From Salticus scenicus (lineage: Eukaryota > Arthropoda > Arachnida > Araneae > Salticidae), in the NCBI GenBank assembly GCA_963930645.1, contig OZ005651.1, positions 333,530,705 through 333,594,704 on the forward strand: a stretch of DNA of 64,000 nucleotides, given 5' to 3'. Under the pieces are notes generated by a model that worked only from the letters and a program-made list of their open reading frames with translations, was not told the DNA's origin and ran no database searches. Below, in pieces: positions 24,031 through 35,068 of the stretch; the stretch's first letter is position 1; each line of letters opens with the position of its first letter. The translations under genes were made by a program, and so were the position numbers.

Positions 24031-24697
24031 GTATGAAAATTACACGATGCTTTTTTCAAGTTACAATTTCTTAATTAAGGCAAGTTGTGACAAAACAAGG
24101 TCCGCAATACATATGGAAGATATATTATCGTTATCTATTTTTATCTAAGGAAAATTTCAGGCAATATTCTAAAATATTCGATAACACGGCACGAGCTCTG
24201 AATTTTATTAACAGACATTTTTCTATGAATAAATAAACAAAAATTATAGTTGTAAAACTGATAGTAAATAAATTTTTAAATGAATAATAAATTTGAAACA
24301 TTTACATAGTTGAAATTTAAAATACGAAATTTCTAAAATACACAGTTAGAAAATTTTTAAGCTTTAATTTTGTCCATTGCTGAAAATATATCAAACAGAG
24401 AATAAATAAAGTGCAGAACTCTTTAAATGAAAAAAAAGAGTAGTTTGTGCATTTATCGGTATATGTATATTAAGTATTGTATATACGGTTACTAAATAAA
24501 ATGACAAAGAAGTGTACCATGGACAAACTTTTTCAGTGTTGCCGTGAGCTTATACGATAGTACAACATATACAGTCATGGCAACATTTTAATTTATTCCG
24601 CAGCAAATTTATATACCCGCCCTTTTTTCAATCAGAGAAAACTTCTTTAATATATAATTTCGATTAAATAAGAAGAAATATACTCTTCAGATACTCA
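22692..24697. other. Unclassified DNA
   Basis: No gene recognised. 23.24-23.64 kb is the least AT-rich, most complex part (including ACCGAAATAACCGAAATAAC, a short direct repeat) and may be unique host sequence. Poly(T) runs lie at 23.68 and 24.00-24.03 kb. Confidence 0.4.
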
Positions 24698-25276
24698 CAC
24701 TGTAAAACATTTCTGTAAAAATAAAGCACATTTTTTAACATAAATACAGCATAGGTTACTGTATATTTTTACAGTTAGTTCTGTAAAAATAATTGAAGAC
24801 TGGTTACTTCACACTTATTATGTAAATCGGTATAAAAAAATTTCCTGAAATCTTTTGGTGCGTATGACATGATTTATCAGCCAATCAGTGCTGATGTTGA
24901 CATAATGTGTTTTTGTAAAGAAAAGTCATTGTGAGCCCAACTGCGCGATTGGCAATGTGCTGGCCTCTAGAACAGGAGATCGTGAGTTCGATTCCCGAGC
25001 TATCCAAGACCGCTTGCTCCGCATGGAAAAATAAAGTAAATTATATGGTTAAAAAATTAAATAAGTTGCTTAGTGTTTTGGATTACTCCCTGCACGCATG
25101 TGGAATAATTACAGGAAATATTTTTAAAGCATACTGTAAAAATTACAGCACATGTGAGTAAAAATCGCAGCAAATTTGTTTTTACTGCACATTGTAAAAA
25201 AAATACAGTACAGTGAGTAGGCAATACTCTTACCAGCACACTATGCTATAATCTACTACAGAAAATTGTTACAGTG
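24698..25276. mobile_element. CACTGTAAAA-ended element R2 with tRNA-like insert
   Basis: CACTGTAAAACATTTCTGTA at the left and the inverse of CACTGTAACAATTTTCTGTA at the right are terminal inverted repeats 579 bp apart. The interior is rich in TACAGTA/ACTGTAAAAATTACAG words. The ends resemble those of R1 (CACTGTAAAAGCATTCTGT), so both belong to one group. A tRNA-like module sits inside at 24931-25010. No target duplication is evident. Confidence 0.6.
24931..25010 (+). repeat. tRNA-derived module (SINE head) inside R2
   Basis: TGCGCGATTGGCAATGTGC has the form of a D arm with box A, CCTCTAGAA sits where the anticodon loop should be (TCT, arginine-like), and GAGTTCGATTCCC (24984-24996) is a good box B. 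The T stem pairs poorly, so this is a decayed tRNA relic and not a functional tRNA gene. It could be a SINE inserted into R2 or a captured tRNA piece. Confidence 0.5.
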
Positions 25277-27155
25277 CAAAAATTAAAATAAAATTAAACA
25301 AAAAACGGTTACTGTAAACAAATTCAAAGAAATTTTGTTGAAAATTTGCGAATTAGTTAACAATAGGTTTTCTTTTGTCGTAACAAATTCCTTTTTACTT
25401 AGAATAAATATATAATTCAAAACAATAAAATAACCTCTACAAAACATATTTTGTCGTTTAAATCGAATCCTTTTTCTGGATGATTGTTTGAATTAAACTA
25501 CAAATAAATTTAAATTACAAATTTTCTCTTTGTGGTTAACTGGAGGATAAATTTAAAGTACATCTGTTTACGAAATCATTATAACTCTCGGAAGCAGGTT
25601 GTTTCGAAACAGTTGCGCGCGTGTAGTTGCCAACTTTGCACCTTTTAGATACCGGAATATTTTAATTTTTTTTTTTTTTTTTTTTTTTTACTTTACTTTA
25701 TCAGTGAAAACCGTTATAATTCCCGGATTAATTAAAATTAATATTTCTATCAAATTTTTTCGGTATCTAAAAGGTACTAGATTGGCAACTATGTGCACGC
25801 GTGCATGTGTGTGTGTGTGTGTGGGAGGGGCTCTCTTCTTTTAATGAAATTTCTATCGGTGCACGTGTGTAATTCAATAAATAAATAATAATAATAATAA
25901 AAAGAAACAACTTTAATAAACCGGTTAGCTTCTTTGCAATGAAATTATTTTGCCCACATTTATTGAATTTAAAAATCATGAAAACATATGCATAGAATTT
26001 ATTGTTTGCTAATGTTTTACATTGAGGCGAAAAAAATATGTCCTTGACATTACAATGTGCATGTACTAAAATTATATATTCTCTATGAAGCTACGCAAAG
26101 GTTAAAAATGGGTCAACGTATGCAAATTTAATATACCAATTTCCGTTAAACTAATAAGGTTGTTTTATTTTTAGATAGGTGAACAATAAGGCTAGCAAAT
26201 AAAATGCCTGCAAAAGGAAAGATATCGTTGGGCCAACCGGCACTATTTCTAATTTGAACAAACGATGTGCCAATCACACGAACCAAATATCTACTGATGA
26301 GCAAGCGACTCTTGTTTATAGGGTACATGAATTTTATTTTTTATTTTGCCGTTTTTAACATTGTTGAAAATTTACTTTACTTTATAAACAAAATTTTTGT
26401 TGAAAATAATTAAAACTAAAATAATTATGCCGGAATCAAAATTTAATTATTCATAGACGGACAATACCTATAAGCATCTCTAATATCCAGAATTTCAATT
26501 CTGAGTATTACTTAGATAAGTCAGAAAATCATATTTTATTTTACATGTACTATTTTCTTTTAAAAGTAAATATAATACATGCTATATCTACTATAAAAAA
26601 TAGTTGAGCAAATCGCGTGCAAACTTTAAATAAAATTTAATTTTTTTATCGGATTAAATGCCAAGAAACTTGATATTTACTAATTATTTTCTTTAAAATT
26701 TACGGGGAAGCTAATACTAGAGTTAATGATGGAAGTTAATTAACAGATAGTCAGGCTTTTGAATCATTTTTGTAAAATTTGTTATCTTAACATTTTATAT
26801 TTAGTCTTATGGTAAAAGTTCTTTTACATCGGAGACATAAATTAAAGACCTAATTAACAAAGACTCTAATATTTTTACATTTTTATGCAGCATATGTTTC
26901 ATCGGATATGATGTTAATTAGGTTTTTTGTATAAAAGTTTAAATCAGCAATATTACTGATACACATACGCATCAAATTGATTAAATTTAGTTATTTTTAA
27001 ATAAAAGTTGGTGAACTTCAGTCTTTTTATTTAATACTCATTAAAAATATTTGTTTCAGTTTCATTTCTATTGCACGCATCTATAAACAATTAAAATTAT
27101 TAGATTCTTTATCAATGCATAAAATATATAAATTTACTGTAGAAAAAACCTTTCA
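25277..27155. other. Unclassified AT-rich DNA
   Basis: Apart from the MITE at 25615-25805, no gene or element recognised. A (GT)n run lies at about 25806-25822 and an (AAT)n run at about 25884-25900. Confidence 0.45.
25615..25805. mobile_element. MITE with TAGTTGCCAA arms
   Basis: GTGTAGTTGCCAAC then ACCTTTTAGATACCG on the left return inverted on the right as CGGTATCTAAAAGGT then TTGGCAACTA. The arms are about 45 bp, and GCGCGCGTG / GCACGCGTG flank them. Poly(T) of about 24 lies in the interior. Superfamily unknown. Confidence 0.55.
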
Positions 27156-27455
27156 CCCAAGCAGCACCGAAACGTTCTCTGAACGTTCAAAAATTGTTCT
27201 ACAAACACGTTCTAAGAACGTTCACTTTGAACGTGTTATAGACGTCTATTTGTCCATCTTGAAGCCGTACAATAGTACGGTTCAGAGAACGTTCAATGAA
27301 CGTGTAACTATCACCATCGGTGTTATAGAAACGTTCTGAGAACGTTCTACGTATACGGTCTCAGAACGTTCTAAACGTCTTTAGAACGTTTTCAAAACGT
27401 TATACACATTTTCAGAACGTTCTAGAAAACGTACTGTAAACGTTCTAAAATAGTG
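27156..27455 (+). mobile_element. Transposon end with AACGTT subterminal repeats
   Basis: The terminus CCCAAGCAGCACCGAAACG is followed by eleven AACGTT words in about 290 bp, many as AGAACGTTCT. The same terminus (CCCAAGTAGCACAGGAACG) occurs inverted at 43971. Dense palindromic subterminal motifs suggest transposase-binding sites. A long poly(A) run ends the block near 27486, and no second terminus was found close by. Confidence 0.6.
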
Positions 27456-27605
27456 TAGAAAAAAAAAAAAAAAAAAAAAAAAAAAACTTGTGACGTCATT
27501 ATAAAAAAAAAACACCACAGTACGGGCGTTTAAAAGTAAAAAGTACATATTATTACTTACAAACTTTGAATAAACACCATAAAATGCAATAAACTCGCAA
27601 CAATT

Positions 27606-27640
27606 GTTTCGGGTCGAAAATACACACGACCCTTCATCAG
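27606..27640 (-). ncRNA. Hammerhead-like core, left arm
   Basis: Minus-strand CTGATGA, one A, GGGTCG, an 11-base loop, CGACCC, then GAAAC. This has the order of the hammerhead ribozyme core (CUGAUGA, stem II, GAAA). Stem II is a perfect 6 bp helix. The extra A before stem II is atypical, and no convincing stem I can be drawn, so self-cleavage is unproven. Hammerheads are known in Penelope-like retroelements and retrozymes; no reverse transcriptase is seen here. Confidence 0.25.
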
Positions 27641-27733
27641 GCGAATAAAGTAAGCACGAGTGCTGCAGTCAAAGCGGCAACGCAATTGGTGCGTTGCCGC
27701 TTTGACTGCAGCACTCGTGCTTACTTTATTCCC

Positions 27734-27768
27734 CTGATGAAGGGTCGTTTGTTTTTTCGACCCGAAAC
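27734..27768 (+). ncRNA. Hammerhead-like core, right arm
   Basis: Plus-strand CTGATGA (27734-27740), A, GGGTCG (27742-27747), a 10-base loop, CGACCC (27758-27763), GAAAC (27764-27768). It is the mirror copy of 27606-27640; the loop sequence has diverged while stem and core are kept. A two-pair stem III (AC/GT around AATT) is the best that can be drawn next to it. Confidence 0.25.
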
Positions 27769-27861
27769 AATTGTTGCGAGTTTATTTCATTTTATGGTGT
27801 TTATTCAAAGTCTGTAAGTAATAATTTTTACAACGCCAGTTTTGTGGTGCTTTTTTATTAA

Positions 27862-28629
27862 AAATTACATAGCTGATGATGCAACACATGAACAGGATTA
27901 TAAACTACTTTTTTTTTTATTATTCATATAATGTTTGAGAAATTTTAACATACTTACTATTCCTTTAATTTCAACGTAATATGCATCAAAAATTCGATAT
28001 TATATGAGAGTTTTCCGAAAATAATGCCATTACGTCTCTTTATCCCTTAAAAAATTTCTTAAAATTTTTCATTTTTTTTTTTTTTTTTTTTTTAATTTCT
28101 TTTTTTCCCCTGATTTGAAGATAATGAAGTTATAGTATTAATTACAAAACTTTGAATAAACACCATAAAATGCAAGAACTCGAAACAATTGTTTCGGGTT
28201 AAAAGAAGACACAACCCTTCATCAGGCGAACAATGTAAGCGCGAGAGCTGCAAACAAGCACGTTGAGTGTGTTGAATGCGTTGCCGTTTTTTTTTTTTTT
28301 TCTTTTGTAGCAGCTGCGAGTTCTTGCCTTTTATGGTGTTTATTAAAGTTTCGTTATTAATACTATAACGCCATTATCTTCAGATTAGGGGAAAAAAAGA
28401 ATTTTTTTTTTTTTTTTAAATGCAAAAATTTAAGGAAATTTTTAAGGGATATAGTGTTGACTTTCACGTTATGACAATTTTTGGGAATTACTGTCGTAGA
28501 ATATGGAATTTCTCATGCATATACGTCTAAATTAAGTATGTTCAAATTTCTCCAACATTATTTGAATTTAAAAAAAAGTAATTCATATCCCTGTTGCTGT
28601 GTTGTATCATTCTTCATCTGCTATGTACA
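27862..28629. mobile_element. Palindromic element P6, 768 bp
   Basis: TACATAGCTGATGATGCAAC at the left returns inverted near 28600-28626. Further landmarks pair up across the centre (about 28270): TAATGTTTGAGAAATTT, ATATGCAT, TTATCCCTTAAAAAATTT, GAAGATAATG and TTATAGTATTAAT. The inner part repeats the AATAAACACCATAAAATGCA...GTTTCGGGT sequence of P5. The right inner arm is partly replaced by a T tract. Non-coding. Confidence 0.65.
28191..28225 (-). ncRNA. Hammerhead-like core, third copy
   Basis: Minus-strand CTGATGA, A, GGGTTG, loop, TAACCC, GAAAC. The stem II sequence differs from the two P5 copies yet still pairs through GGGTT/AACCC. The matching motif in the other arm of P6 is lost. Confidence 0.2.
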
Positions 28630-28758
28630 ACTAAACTCTTGAATTATTTTGCTTGTTTTAATCCTTGGGATTCCGGATGCATCATCCTGTGAGTAATGTT
28701 TGTTTTTTATAGTTGTTTTCTGTTTGATTCTCTGTGTTCTTGAATTAATAGTTTATTC

Positions 28759-29043
28759 CAGGGGTGCAGAAAATGTTCAAACCTCGGAAATTTCCCCCAA
28801 ACACAGTATAAATTTCCCTCAATAATGCAAAAATCTACTTTGCTATTCAAAGTCATTTGTTCTATGTAATAAATCTTTAAGAGAATAAACATACAGTGTA
28901 ACATAAAAATGTCGCTGTTAGTGTATAAGCACTTCAAAGTAGCAAATTGTTATTTTTGATTTACATTTTTATTTTCTCTTAAAAAAATATTCAAAATTTC
29001 ACCCGAACCTCGTTCGGACGTTCGGACATGTTCTGCACCCCTG
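28759..29043. mobile_element. hAT-type MITE with 8 bp target duplication
   Basis: 285 bp, starting CAGGGGTGCAGAA and ending TTCTGCACCCCTG, flanked on both sides by GTTTATTC (28751-28758 and 29044-29051). CAG...CTG ends with an 8 bp duplication are diagnostic of hAT. The right subterminal region has GAAC/GTTCGGAC words. No transposase. Confidence 0.85.
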
Positions 29044-29051
29044 GTTTATTC

Positions 29052-29578
29052 CACTTTATTCTTCATTTTTAACTTCAATTAATTTCTTGTACGATTGGGT
29101 GTCCGCTGGTATAGCTGCTAACGAACGAAATCGTACATTGGTGCTCAACGGTGAAAAAGGTCACCCCTGACGAGTTTTTTTTTTTTCTTCTTTTTCACCG
29201 TTCTGAGCTTTTCCTTTTAAAAAAAAAAAATGCTGTTTTTTTTTTTTTTTTTTTTTTTTTTTCCTTCTCGTTGCTTGTTTGTATCTTTTGATTTGAGTTT
29301 CATGTCGTTTTTACGCACCGGCAAAATTATTAAAATTGCAACGAATAATCTAGGAATAAATGTATGATTAGATTGAAGTTAAATAAAATAAAAATAAATA
29401 AACAAAAATAAATGTTTCAATAAATCACAATCAGTCTCCACATGTTATTTAAATTTGTAGTAATTTCCTTCTCATTGTTCTATGTGGTTTCAGTGATCTT
29501 ATATCGGTTGCCTGGTTTTAACTACGATTAAAAATTCATTTATACATACATATATATATATATATTAATTTTTTTTAA
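29052..29578. other. Unclassified, low-complexity
   Basis: No gene. Several T and A homopolymers at 29.17-29.26 kb include a T run of about 26, and a (TA)n run lies at about 29549-29564. Confidence 0.5.
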
Positions 29579-30261
29579 TACAGGGTACAAAGATAATCAC
29601 GAGAATGTCTTTATCTCCGCAACTATTGGTCGCAAACATATAGTTTCAGTTACAAAATTTTTTTTATAAAAATATGAGCGGTATGACAAGTTTAAATTTA
29701 AAATATCTATTTTTTCAAAATTACAAAAACTAAATTTTTATACAGTTCCAGATCCCTATAGTGATATTTAAAAAAATTGACACTCATCCTAACAAAAAGT
29801 TTCATTTATATTCTCCCAAAATGGAACAAGATATTTAAAGTTTAGATTTTCTAACATATTTAGGCCTTCAATAAGGGATCGGTTTAAATATCCTATTTGG
29901 AATTTGTTTGCTTTTTCCCGGGCTTTATTAAAGAATTTTTCATTGTCTTTTTAATAAATCCCGAGAAAATGCGAAATAATCCTAAATTTTGAAACTAACT
30001 ATCTCAGACAATTTTGGGCGCACAAAAGTGAAACTTTTCGTGTTATATTTTTTAAGTTGAAAGTCAACTTTTACTATTAGCGTCCTGAAAACCGTATAAA
30101 AATTACCAATTTTTGTGATTTTGAATAAATTGATTTTTTTAATTTAAACATGTCATATAATGAATGCTTACATTTTTTTAAAAAATACATTTTGTAATTG
30201 GAGAACGTCTGAGACCAATTGTTGTGCAAATAAAGGCCTGCTCTCGACTTTGCACCCTGTA
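29579..30261. mobile_element. Foldback element with TACAGGGTGCAAAG ends (P3)
   Basis: 683 bp, from TACAGGGTACAAAG to CTTTGCACCCTGTA. The arms match imperfectly all the way to a centre near 29942, where CCCGGGCTTTATTAA and TTAATAAATCCCG face each other. TA at both edges and the CAGGGTG terminus suggest mobilisation by a Tc1/mariner transposase. No frame of transposase type is present. Confidence 0.7.
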
Positions 30262-31260
30262 TATTCTAAACATTTCTGGGTACTACTTTGTAAGTCCATG
30301 GATAGTTTAAAAATATATTTGAATGCTGAAGTTCATAGAAAGTTTTAATATTCCAACATAAAAAATATTTTCGAAAATTAATGTACCAATACACCGCTAA
30401 AATTATATGCAATTGAGTTTAGAATATATTGTTAATTTATAATAATAAGAAATTGAAACGAAAATTTAAAAATTAGTTAGAAGGAAGAAATTTTAAAAAT
30501 TTCCAAATACTTAAATATAATTTTTTTTAATCAAAATATTTAACATACTTCATATTTTTAAATTTCAGTGCATGTGTGTATTCATATTTTCAGTTTACAG
30601 CAGCAGTTTACAAAAATTATGTTTACAGATATTTAAACTTATTCCACATGGCAATGTAATTGGTAATCATTAAATGTTTAAATTTCTTTAAAATGAGTCA
30701 ACGCAATTTTTACTCATTTTATGTAATTATGCTATCATGGCATATTAAATAATAAACAAATGTAATTATTATTATTTTTTTTAATAAAAAATATAGTAAG
30801 TATATTATTTATAATTAATATATCATTTCTTAGTATATTATTTATTTACTTATTAAATATATTATTTATTGTTTTGATAACGTTTTCCCTTTTCCGTTTT
30901 TATATTATGTTAGACATAAGTAAAAGGAAAGAAAGCCGTCCTCACCCAATCTCTGTCTATGATTATGCTAAAAACATAATTTTTACTTATTGGACGCCAT
31001 TATTTTCTGGTTCAGAAGGTTAGTATAAAAAAAAAAAGAAAGAAAGAAAAATTAAAGAAAGAAAACATATAGAAATAGCTTTTGTATAAATACTTTATAA
31101 ATAAAACTATTGTTCTTTCGTATATATATATATATATATATATATAATTATATTTCACAACAATTTTATCGTGTTGTATCCATTAATATAAATAGTTTTT
31201 ATTCCAGAGAATGCTTGAATTCCAAACTTTAAAAGTCAATTTTTAGCCATTTTCATGATA
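30262..31260. other. Unclassified AT-rich DNA
   Basis: No gene recognised. TTATTTA-type repeats lie at 30.78-30.87 kb, AAAG repeats at 31.03-31.05 kb and (TA)n at about 31121-31146. Confidence 0.5.
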
Positions 31261-31798
31261 TACAGACGAGTGGCAAAATAATGTGTAATTTTCCGATTTA
31301 GCCTTTTTGTCAAATACATAGAGAAATCTTGATAAAGTGCATAGAACTTCATGGGTATAAAAAACATGTTATTCCACATATATTTATGTAAAGATTTTGT
31401 CCAGAAAGAAAAGAAGGGATCTTAACGGGGGGGGGGGGGGTGTAAATTTTTATTTATAAAAATTTGCACTTGAAATGCGTTGTAGCTGTAGCATTTATTC
31501 TTATGTGGCTTCTTTAATTTATGTGTATTCATAATTTTGTCAGTATCACGCGCATTCATTGAGAATATTTTTTTTTTTTTTTATTTTTTTTTTTATCTTT
31601 ATTGAAAATTTGCGAAACATTTTTTGCTTATATAACATAAAGGGTTTTCAGATCAATTTAATGCCATTTCTAGAAAATTTGACATAGTGCATTAGACATA
31701 ACATAATACAAATATAATATAAAAATATTAATATAAGATGAAATATGAGTATTTTTTCTAAATAAGTTTTAACTTTGCATCCACAAATGGTGACAAAG

Positions 31799-31829
<31 letters not shown>

Positions 31830-32658
31830 ATTTATTATCCAAATACATAAATACTCTGAAAAAATAACCAAAGCAATATCAGGGAAATTTAGAAACATAT
31901 CATCGATAGAATTAGTTAAATTTAAAGCAATATGAAAGAGAAGCGAACGATAAGTGGTTTTATAAAGATTTCAATGTAATTAACTTACAGTGTATTCCCA
32001 AGGACTTATTAAAAATAAAAATATGCATTACATACTTATACTTTTGCTTGTCTTTCATAGTGCTTAAATTTCAACTAATTCTGTTGACGATATCTTTTTG
32101 ATTTTTCACAATGTTTGCATGAGTTCTATACATTTCACTAAATAATACCCAAAAATTTTTTTTCGTTAAATCTTGTGCATGCGCAGATAAATATCTTTTA
32201 GTAAAAATGCTCATTTTTTTGCATAAATTTAATGTTCTTAATCTCAGATTACAGAATGTTGTGTCTAATGTACTATGTCAAGTTTTCTAAAAATGACTTA
32301 TAATAAATTAAAAACCGTGCTTATTATAAATAAAAAACACTTGAAAGTCTTTAATTTCGTTAAAGAAATTTTCTGTGATGGTGAATTATAAATGATAATT
32401 AAAAAGAGCGCCATAAAAACATGCTAAAACTACAATAAATTTCAAGCATTATTAATTACAAGATGGTGCCAAATATGTAAAAATATAATTTTATTAGTGG
32501 TTCTTTTCTTATCTTTGGGGTATTTTTTTTAAACATATGTGATATAACATGTTATTTACACCCACAAAGTATCCATCAAATGTTTCTCAAAATTTCCGAC
32601 AAAATGTTTAAATTCGAAAGTATCGCTTTTTTTCTTATTTGGTCCCCCATCATCTGTA
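31261..32658. mobile_element. 1.4 kb palindromic element, family P (copy 2)
   Basis: Left end TACAGACGAGTGGCAAAAT and right end (inverted) TACAGATGATGGGGGACCA, each next to TA (31259-31260, 32659-32660). Paired landmarks run across the whole length: AACATGTTATTCCACATATA with its inverse at 32540-32560, GACATAGTGCATTAGACA with its inverse at 32265-32282, and GAATTAGTTAAATTTAAAGC with its inverse at 32065-32085. The centre is near 31970. The outer arm shares about 40 ungapped bases, ending in GTAAAGATTTTGTCC, with the foldback at 2510-3577, and both carry GCATGCGCAG-type words. No transposase frame. Confidence 0.75.
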
Positions 32659-32660
32659 TA

Positions 32661-33069
32661 CGTATATAAAGATGCACAATAATTATTCTGTGGATTACAT
32701 ATGTGCTTACACTTGTGTGTATTCAGACTAGCTTTATCTGAATTACTATTTGATTATTAATCATAAAATTGACAGATTCATTAATTACATACAGTACAAT
32801 ATACTCTTAATAAATATACGGCATTGTAGTTCTTAGATACTGTACAACGTATGTCTACTATGTACATATTTAATATTTATGAGTTTTGTACGTTATACAC
32901 CAAAAATGATAAATTCGGAACAACAGTTTAAATTTTTCAAAAATATATATCTTAATAATGCGAAATGCATACGAAAATAAAACTTTAAAAGATTAAATTA
33001 AAACAATATTGTGCATTGTGATTTTACATAATGCCCAATGTTACATAATGTTTTTACGCAACCAGATAC

Positions 33070-33106
<37 letters not shown>

Positions 33107-33247
33107 TATATTAACCAGAGTATTGTTTGTAACATTAATGTTCAGGTTCACTTAATTATATTTTTGTAGATCTCTATATAATTCAGATGAAAGAAAAATA
33201 TAAAGCTACGCAGACTTATACATTTTTATTTATTTAAATTCGTTTAA
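32661..33247. other. Unclassified AT-rich DNA
   Basis: No gene. Contains an A tract of about 33 at 33070-33102. Confidence 0.5.
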
Positions 33248-33452
33248 CCCTTTCAAAGGCTTTGGAATACATTATATCAAACCTAATTTTAATTCCCAAC
33301 TGTAAAAACGTGTCCAAGAATTTTTTTTACAAAGTTTTACTTTAATAATATAGAAGAAAAACTCCATTTTTCTTTTTAATCACTTATATTTGTTTGTACG
33401 TACTGGTGGCAGATAATTTTAAATGATCAAAATTATCTTGTCCCTCAAAGGG
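33248..33452. mobile_element. piggyBac-type MITE
   Basis: TTAA at 33244-33247 and 33453-33456 flank inverted ends CCCTTTCAAAGGC and (inverted) CCCTTTGAGGGAC. TTAA target sites with CCCTTTG-type ends are characteristic of piggyBac-derived MITEs. 205 bp, non-coding. Confidence 0.7.
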
Positions 33453-33902
33453 TTAAGTGAGAATAACTTTTACACATTTAACATAAATATATTTGGTTAC
33501 AAGAAGAAATATTTTTAGAAATTTCTTTATTAGCTATATATTGAAGAATGTTAAATATTGAATATAGCAGACATATTTTCGTAATCAATTAATTAAAGAG
33601 GTATAATAAAAACGCTTTAAAGATTAAATTGGAATACATGTATGCAAACATTCAGATGCATTAAACTTGTCTATCAGAGTTGACTTAAGCAAATTATTAC
33701 AGTAAAATTCACGTCTGAAAAAGATGCATTAAATCTGAAAATGGAATATGAGAAAAATAAAGGGAAAAAAATATGAAACTCTATTCCATATTTTGTGTTG
33801 TGATTTTATTCCAAACTTTATAATAATACTCTGTACTTTGAGAGTTTAAATTTGTAAATTTTTTACTTTTTTTTTCTGATACAATATATATATATATATA
33901 TA

Positions 33903-34062
33903 TAGTCGAATCTAATTAACGTAAACCGCTTATCGTGAATAGTTTCCACAATCCCCGCTAAAACAAAGGTCAGTTTCTCAGTTACTGACAATATAAACTA
34001 CTGATAACATGAACAATTTTTTTTTATTCCCCATGAGATTCCCGTAAACGAGGTTCGACTGA
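33903..34062. mobile_element. pogo/Tigger-type MITE
   Basis: AGTCGAATCTAATTAACGTAA on the left and, inverted, CAGTCGAACCTCGTTTACGG on the right. CAGTCGAACCTCG-type ends are typical of pogo elements. About 160 bp, with TA at the edges. A (TA)n run adjoins on each side. Confidence 0.6.
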
Positions 34063-34119
34063 TATATATATATATATTATATATAATGTATGTTGCTTGG
34101 TAAAAAATCAGTAAGTAAG

Positions 34120-34156
<37 letters not shown>

Positions 34157-34911
34157 CATTTAAATATCTCATGATAAAATGAGTATTTATCAACAACAGG
34201 TGGATCTGTTATTATTTAAGAACTACAATGTTAAAGTCAACTGTACCTCTTTAGATTTTGAAGCATGTATTTTATAGCCCCTGCTCTTTCCATTATATTA
34301 CCATTTGATTTCGATGAATATAATAAAACGAAAAAGTACATTTTCCTTTAAAAAGAAATGAATGAATAAAAAAAAAACAAATTAATTTTAATTAAATTTT
34401 AATTTTAATAAGTTTAATCTTTTCAGCTATATACTACCATTGTTTCCAATAAATACTACAAATAAATAAATAAATAAATAATAAAGATTTCTCTTTTAAA
34501 GAAATTATTTAAAATAAACAAAAGTAAAAAGCTGTTATACTATGAAATTTATACATTATGCATAAACATAACGGTTATAAATAAGATTTTATTTAAATTT
34601 TAATGCACTTTTTTTTTCTTTTACTTCATTACCATTTGATATGAAGGTGACAAATAGGTTATAAATTGAAAATAAAAGAAACGCAATAGCTGTTTCAGGT
34701 CAAATTATCAGTCCGACTCTTCTTCAAGTGAAAAAAGAAAGCACCGAAATATTATTAAAGCAACTACGCATTCGTAAATTTTAAGTGAATTTCGGAGTAG
34801 TGCTGCTATCTATTAGTATTTTACAAGAAAGATATCTTACGAACTGCTATATAGTAAAACGCAACTCACAAATTATCTTAATTTCAAACTCTCTCTCTCT
34901 ACAGTGGCGGA
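34063..34911. other. Unclassified AT-rich DNA
   Basis: No gene. A tract of about 33 at 34122-34154. Near 34.68-34.73 kb, on the minus strand, lies CTTGAAGAAGAGTCGG then TTTGACCTGAAACAGC then ATTGCG, which echoes the CTGATGAAGGGTCG / CGACCCGAAACAATTG layout of P5. Confidence 0.4.
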
Positions 34912-35060
34912 TTTAAGGGGGGGGCTAGGGGGCTGAAGCCCCCCCCCCCGAAAGTAACATTCCCAATTGAATAGTACATTTGCAAACTTTTCATTGATCT
35001 GGAATTACATCTTGAACAATCTTAGCCCCCCCCAAAAGTTAAGTTCTGGATCCGCCACTG
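34912..35060. mobile_element. hAT-type MITE with 8 bp target duplication
   Basis: 149 bp, starting CAGTGGCGGATTTAAGG and ending TGGATCCGCCACTG, flanked by TCTCTCTA at 34904-34911 and 35061-35068. G and C homopolymers sit just inside the ends. The perfect duplication and TIRs suggest a fairly young copy. Confidence 0.85.
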
Positions 35061-35068
35061 TCTCTCTA

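Larger units (their letters stand above)
27502..27860. mobile_element. Palindromic element with 40 bp perfect central stem (P5)
   Basis: The whole 359 bp is an inverted repeat around a 7-base loop (27684-27690). Positions 27644-27683 and 27691-27730 are exact complements. Outside them the arms continue with small differences, sharing GAATAAACACCATAAAATGC and CAACAATTGTTTCGGG in both orientations, out to AACACCACA. Each arm holds a CTGATGA...GAAAC motif. The next element (27862-28629) carries a diverged copy of the same inner sequence. Confidence 0.7.
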
